Source of the DNA: Oryzias latipes
Taxonomy: Eukaryota; Chordata; Actinopteri; Beloniformes; Adrianichthyidae
Length of the DNA stretch: 64,000 nucleotides
Assembly: GCF_002234675.1 (NCBI RefSeq)
Contig: NC_019873.2
Location: 5,171,158-5,235,157, forward strand
Direction: 5' to 3'
A program made the position numbers and the translations under genes. This document shows, piece by piece, positions 60,177 to 64,000 of the stretch (its first letter is position 1; the number at the start of each line of letters is the position of its first letter). A model generated the notes under the pieces. That model ran no database searches and was not told the DNA's origin. It was given only the letters and a program-made list of their open reading frames with translations.

Positions 60177-60560
60177 ATTGAAGTTCCACCCCGATCCTCT
60201 TCTGATCTACTGAAAAAGTGTTCCCAGAGTCTTTTAATTCTGATTATGACATTTTTTTCAGCCAAAATCAAAAACGTGTGTCGTTTTCTAGGAGAGCGGC
60301 AGTAGTTCACCATAAATTTACCTTTGACTTGTGGGCGGGACTGCTGCTGCAGGGCTGCCCCGCCCCCCTTCCCCTCACCGAGCCCGCCTGAGGTATTTTC
60401 TACATCAAAAATACAATATTTTTCAAAAGGCAATTTGTCGTCGGCTCCTGAATCACAACAATTTCAGTACTGAAATTGTCAGAAATACAATTTTGAGCCT
60501 AATTTTCTTCATAGATGTCATCCATAATCAGGAAAATGCCACAAGAACATTTAAAGTTCA
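60177..60560 (-). repeat. dispersed repeat family R1, minus-strand copy
   Basis: Starts ccaccccgatcctcttctga, contains cttgtgggcgggactgctgc and ctcctgaatcacaacaattt, and ends near gccacaagaaca. Internally deleted like the copy at 59165. Confidence 0.7.
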
Positions 60561-62893
<2,333 letters not shown>

Positions 62894-64000
62894 TTTTTTG
62901 TTTAATCAAATGGATAATTATCTTTTTCCCTTATAACATATCAGTCTGACTGTAGAACGCAGCGTTTTCGTTAAGCGCCTCAACATTGAACCATCCAAGA
63001 ACAACAGAAATGGCTGAAACGCACAAAGGAACTGCGGCTGTCAGTGAAAGCATCCACAAACCTGCGGAAAAACCTAAAAAAATGGAATGAGTTCTGTAAA
63101 TAATGAGGCTGTATTTCAGAGTTTTGTGTAATTCGTGGTCGGATTCTAGTCCTGGTTTTAAAGGATGCTTGAACGAAGAGCTGCGCAGGAACGGAGCGCA
63201 GGCAGTCAGCCTCGGTCCTTCTCTCCTTTCGTTGAATCTCATTTTCTCTCTATGTTTTTGTTACTGTTTGCTGTTAAAAAACCGTTACTGACGCGCTTCC
63301 CACAAAATGTCCGAGAGGAAATGCAAGAGAGCAAATATCACTAGTCAAGAGGCCTTAAAGCTTCTCTCATCCTCCATATTCACGCGCAAAAAGCGACAGG
63401 CCGGCCTTCTTCACGAGATTTAATTATTGATGGATGTCGTTGAAGCTGACATCTTTCTTTGGCAACAAACAACATTTTTGAATGGCAAATTTATGTATTT
63501 GACTCTTTTGGTTTTATTTTGACACAAACAACCCCTAAAGATGCGGGGGAAATCGATCCGTGCCGTTCTCCTTCTCTCGGTTGTATAATTTATTTTGGCT
63601 TAATGAAACGGGGACAGCATTATCATCGGAGTGAACCTTCATCCTTAATATATTTATCAACAGCCAAGGCCTGTTGGAGGCAGACGGGCTTTATTGGGCC
63701 CATAACTCCTCACACTTCAGACTGAAGGCCAACTTTCCTCTGCTGCAGTCTAATCTCAGCACGAGGGATCTAGCATCGCACGCGCACGGAGGTCGCTAAA
63801 GCAGTTTTGAGGAGTGGACTTTGCATTTCAATTCTAATACAAATATGATTTTGTATATTATGTGCAGAGCACAGCTCCGACGTTGTCCTCTACACACACC
63901 GCAGCGGAAGCCCGTTTAACAGTAGCTGAAACAATGCTGACATCTAGTGGACAAAAATGGAATTACTGTAGAGAATTATTCTAATGCAAGAACCTGAACT
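62894..64000. other. far upstream DNA at the right edge
   Basis: No gene was recognised. At 63370-63800 the sequence is non-repetitive, with patches such as aggccggccttcttcacgag and ctttattgggcccataactc, and may be conserved non-coding DNA from the lost posterior HoxDb region. A weak CTCF-like site (tgacatctagtgg) is at 63938-63950. Confidence 0.4.

Overview
This 64 kb window is vertebrate nuclear DNA and very probably comes from a teleost fish. It has spliced genes with GT-AG introns, a Hox gene pair with a miR-10 family gene between them, long AT-rich non-coding stretches, microsatellites and many fish-type transposable elements. The gene content (gpr155, mtx2, a Hox4 gene, a miR-10d-like hairpin and a Hox9 gene, all on the minus strand) fits the duplicated HoxD cluster (HoxDb) that percomorph fish kept in reduced form and zebrafish lost as protein genes. 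A medaka-like percomorph is plausible, but the species cannot be fixed from sequence alone.

Layout. 1-9375: gpr155-type membrane protein gene, 14 exons assigned plus one possible extra exon; its 3' end, including the DEP domain, lies off the left edge. 9376-14633: intergenic, with an LTR retrotransposon lacking gag-pol and a piggyBac-type MITE. 14634-21485: complete 10-exon mtx2, with an RTE-type LINE in intron 5. 21486-28029: repeats and no gene. 28533-29725: two-exon hoxd4b. 31145-31226: mir-10d hairpin. 31227-48900: about 18 kb of gene-free DNA holding an 81-bp perfect palindrome, microsatellites, nested DNA transposons and several CTCF-like sites. 49024-54891: two-exon hoxd9b whose 4.9 kb intron is full of nested repeats. 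54892-64000: upstream DNA with repeats and a TAGA microsatellite.

How the genes relate. Metaxin-2 beside the 3' end of HoxD is the vertebrate arrangement. Hoxd4b and hoxd9b are transcribed in the same direction, and mir-10d sits about 1.4 kb upstream of the hoxd4b start codon, the usual place for miR-10 genes. I found no homeobox for hoxd1, d3, d8 or d10-d13, so this looks like a two-gene remnant cluster invaded by mobile elements. Both Hox promoters carry a palindromic E-box and a CCAAT box exactly 10 bp apart, at nearly the same distance from the start codon. That shared arrangement, the long palindrome and the heavy repeat load inside a Hox cluster are the most notable observations. I see no prokaryotic feature, CRISPR array, rRNA or independent tRNA gene.
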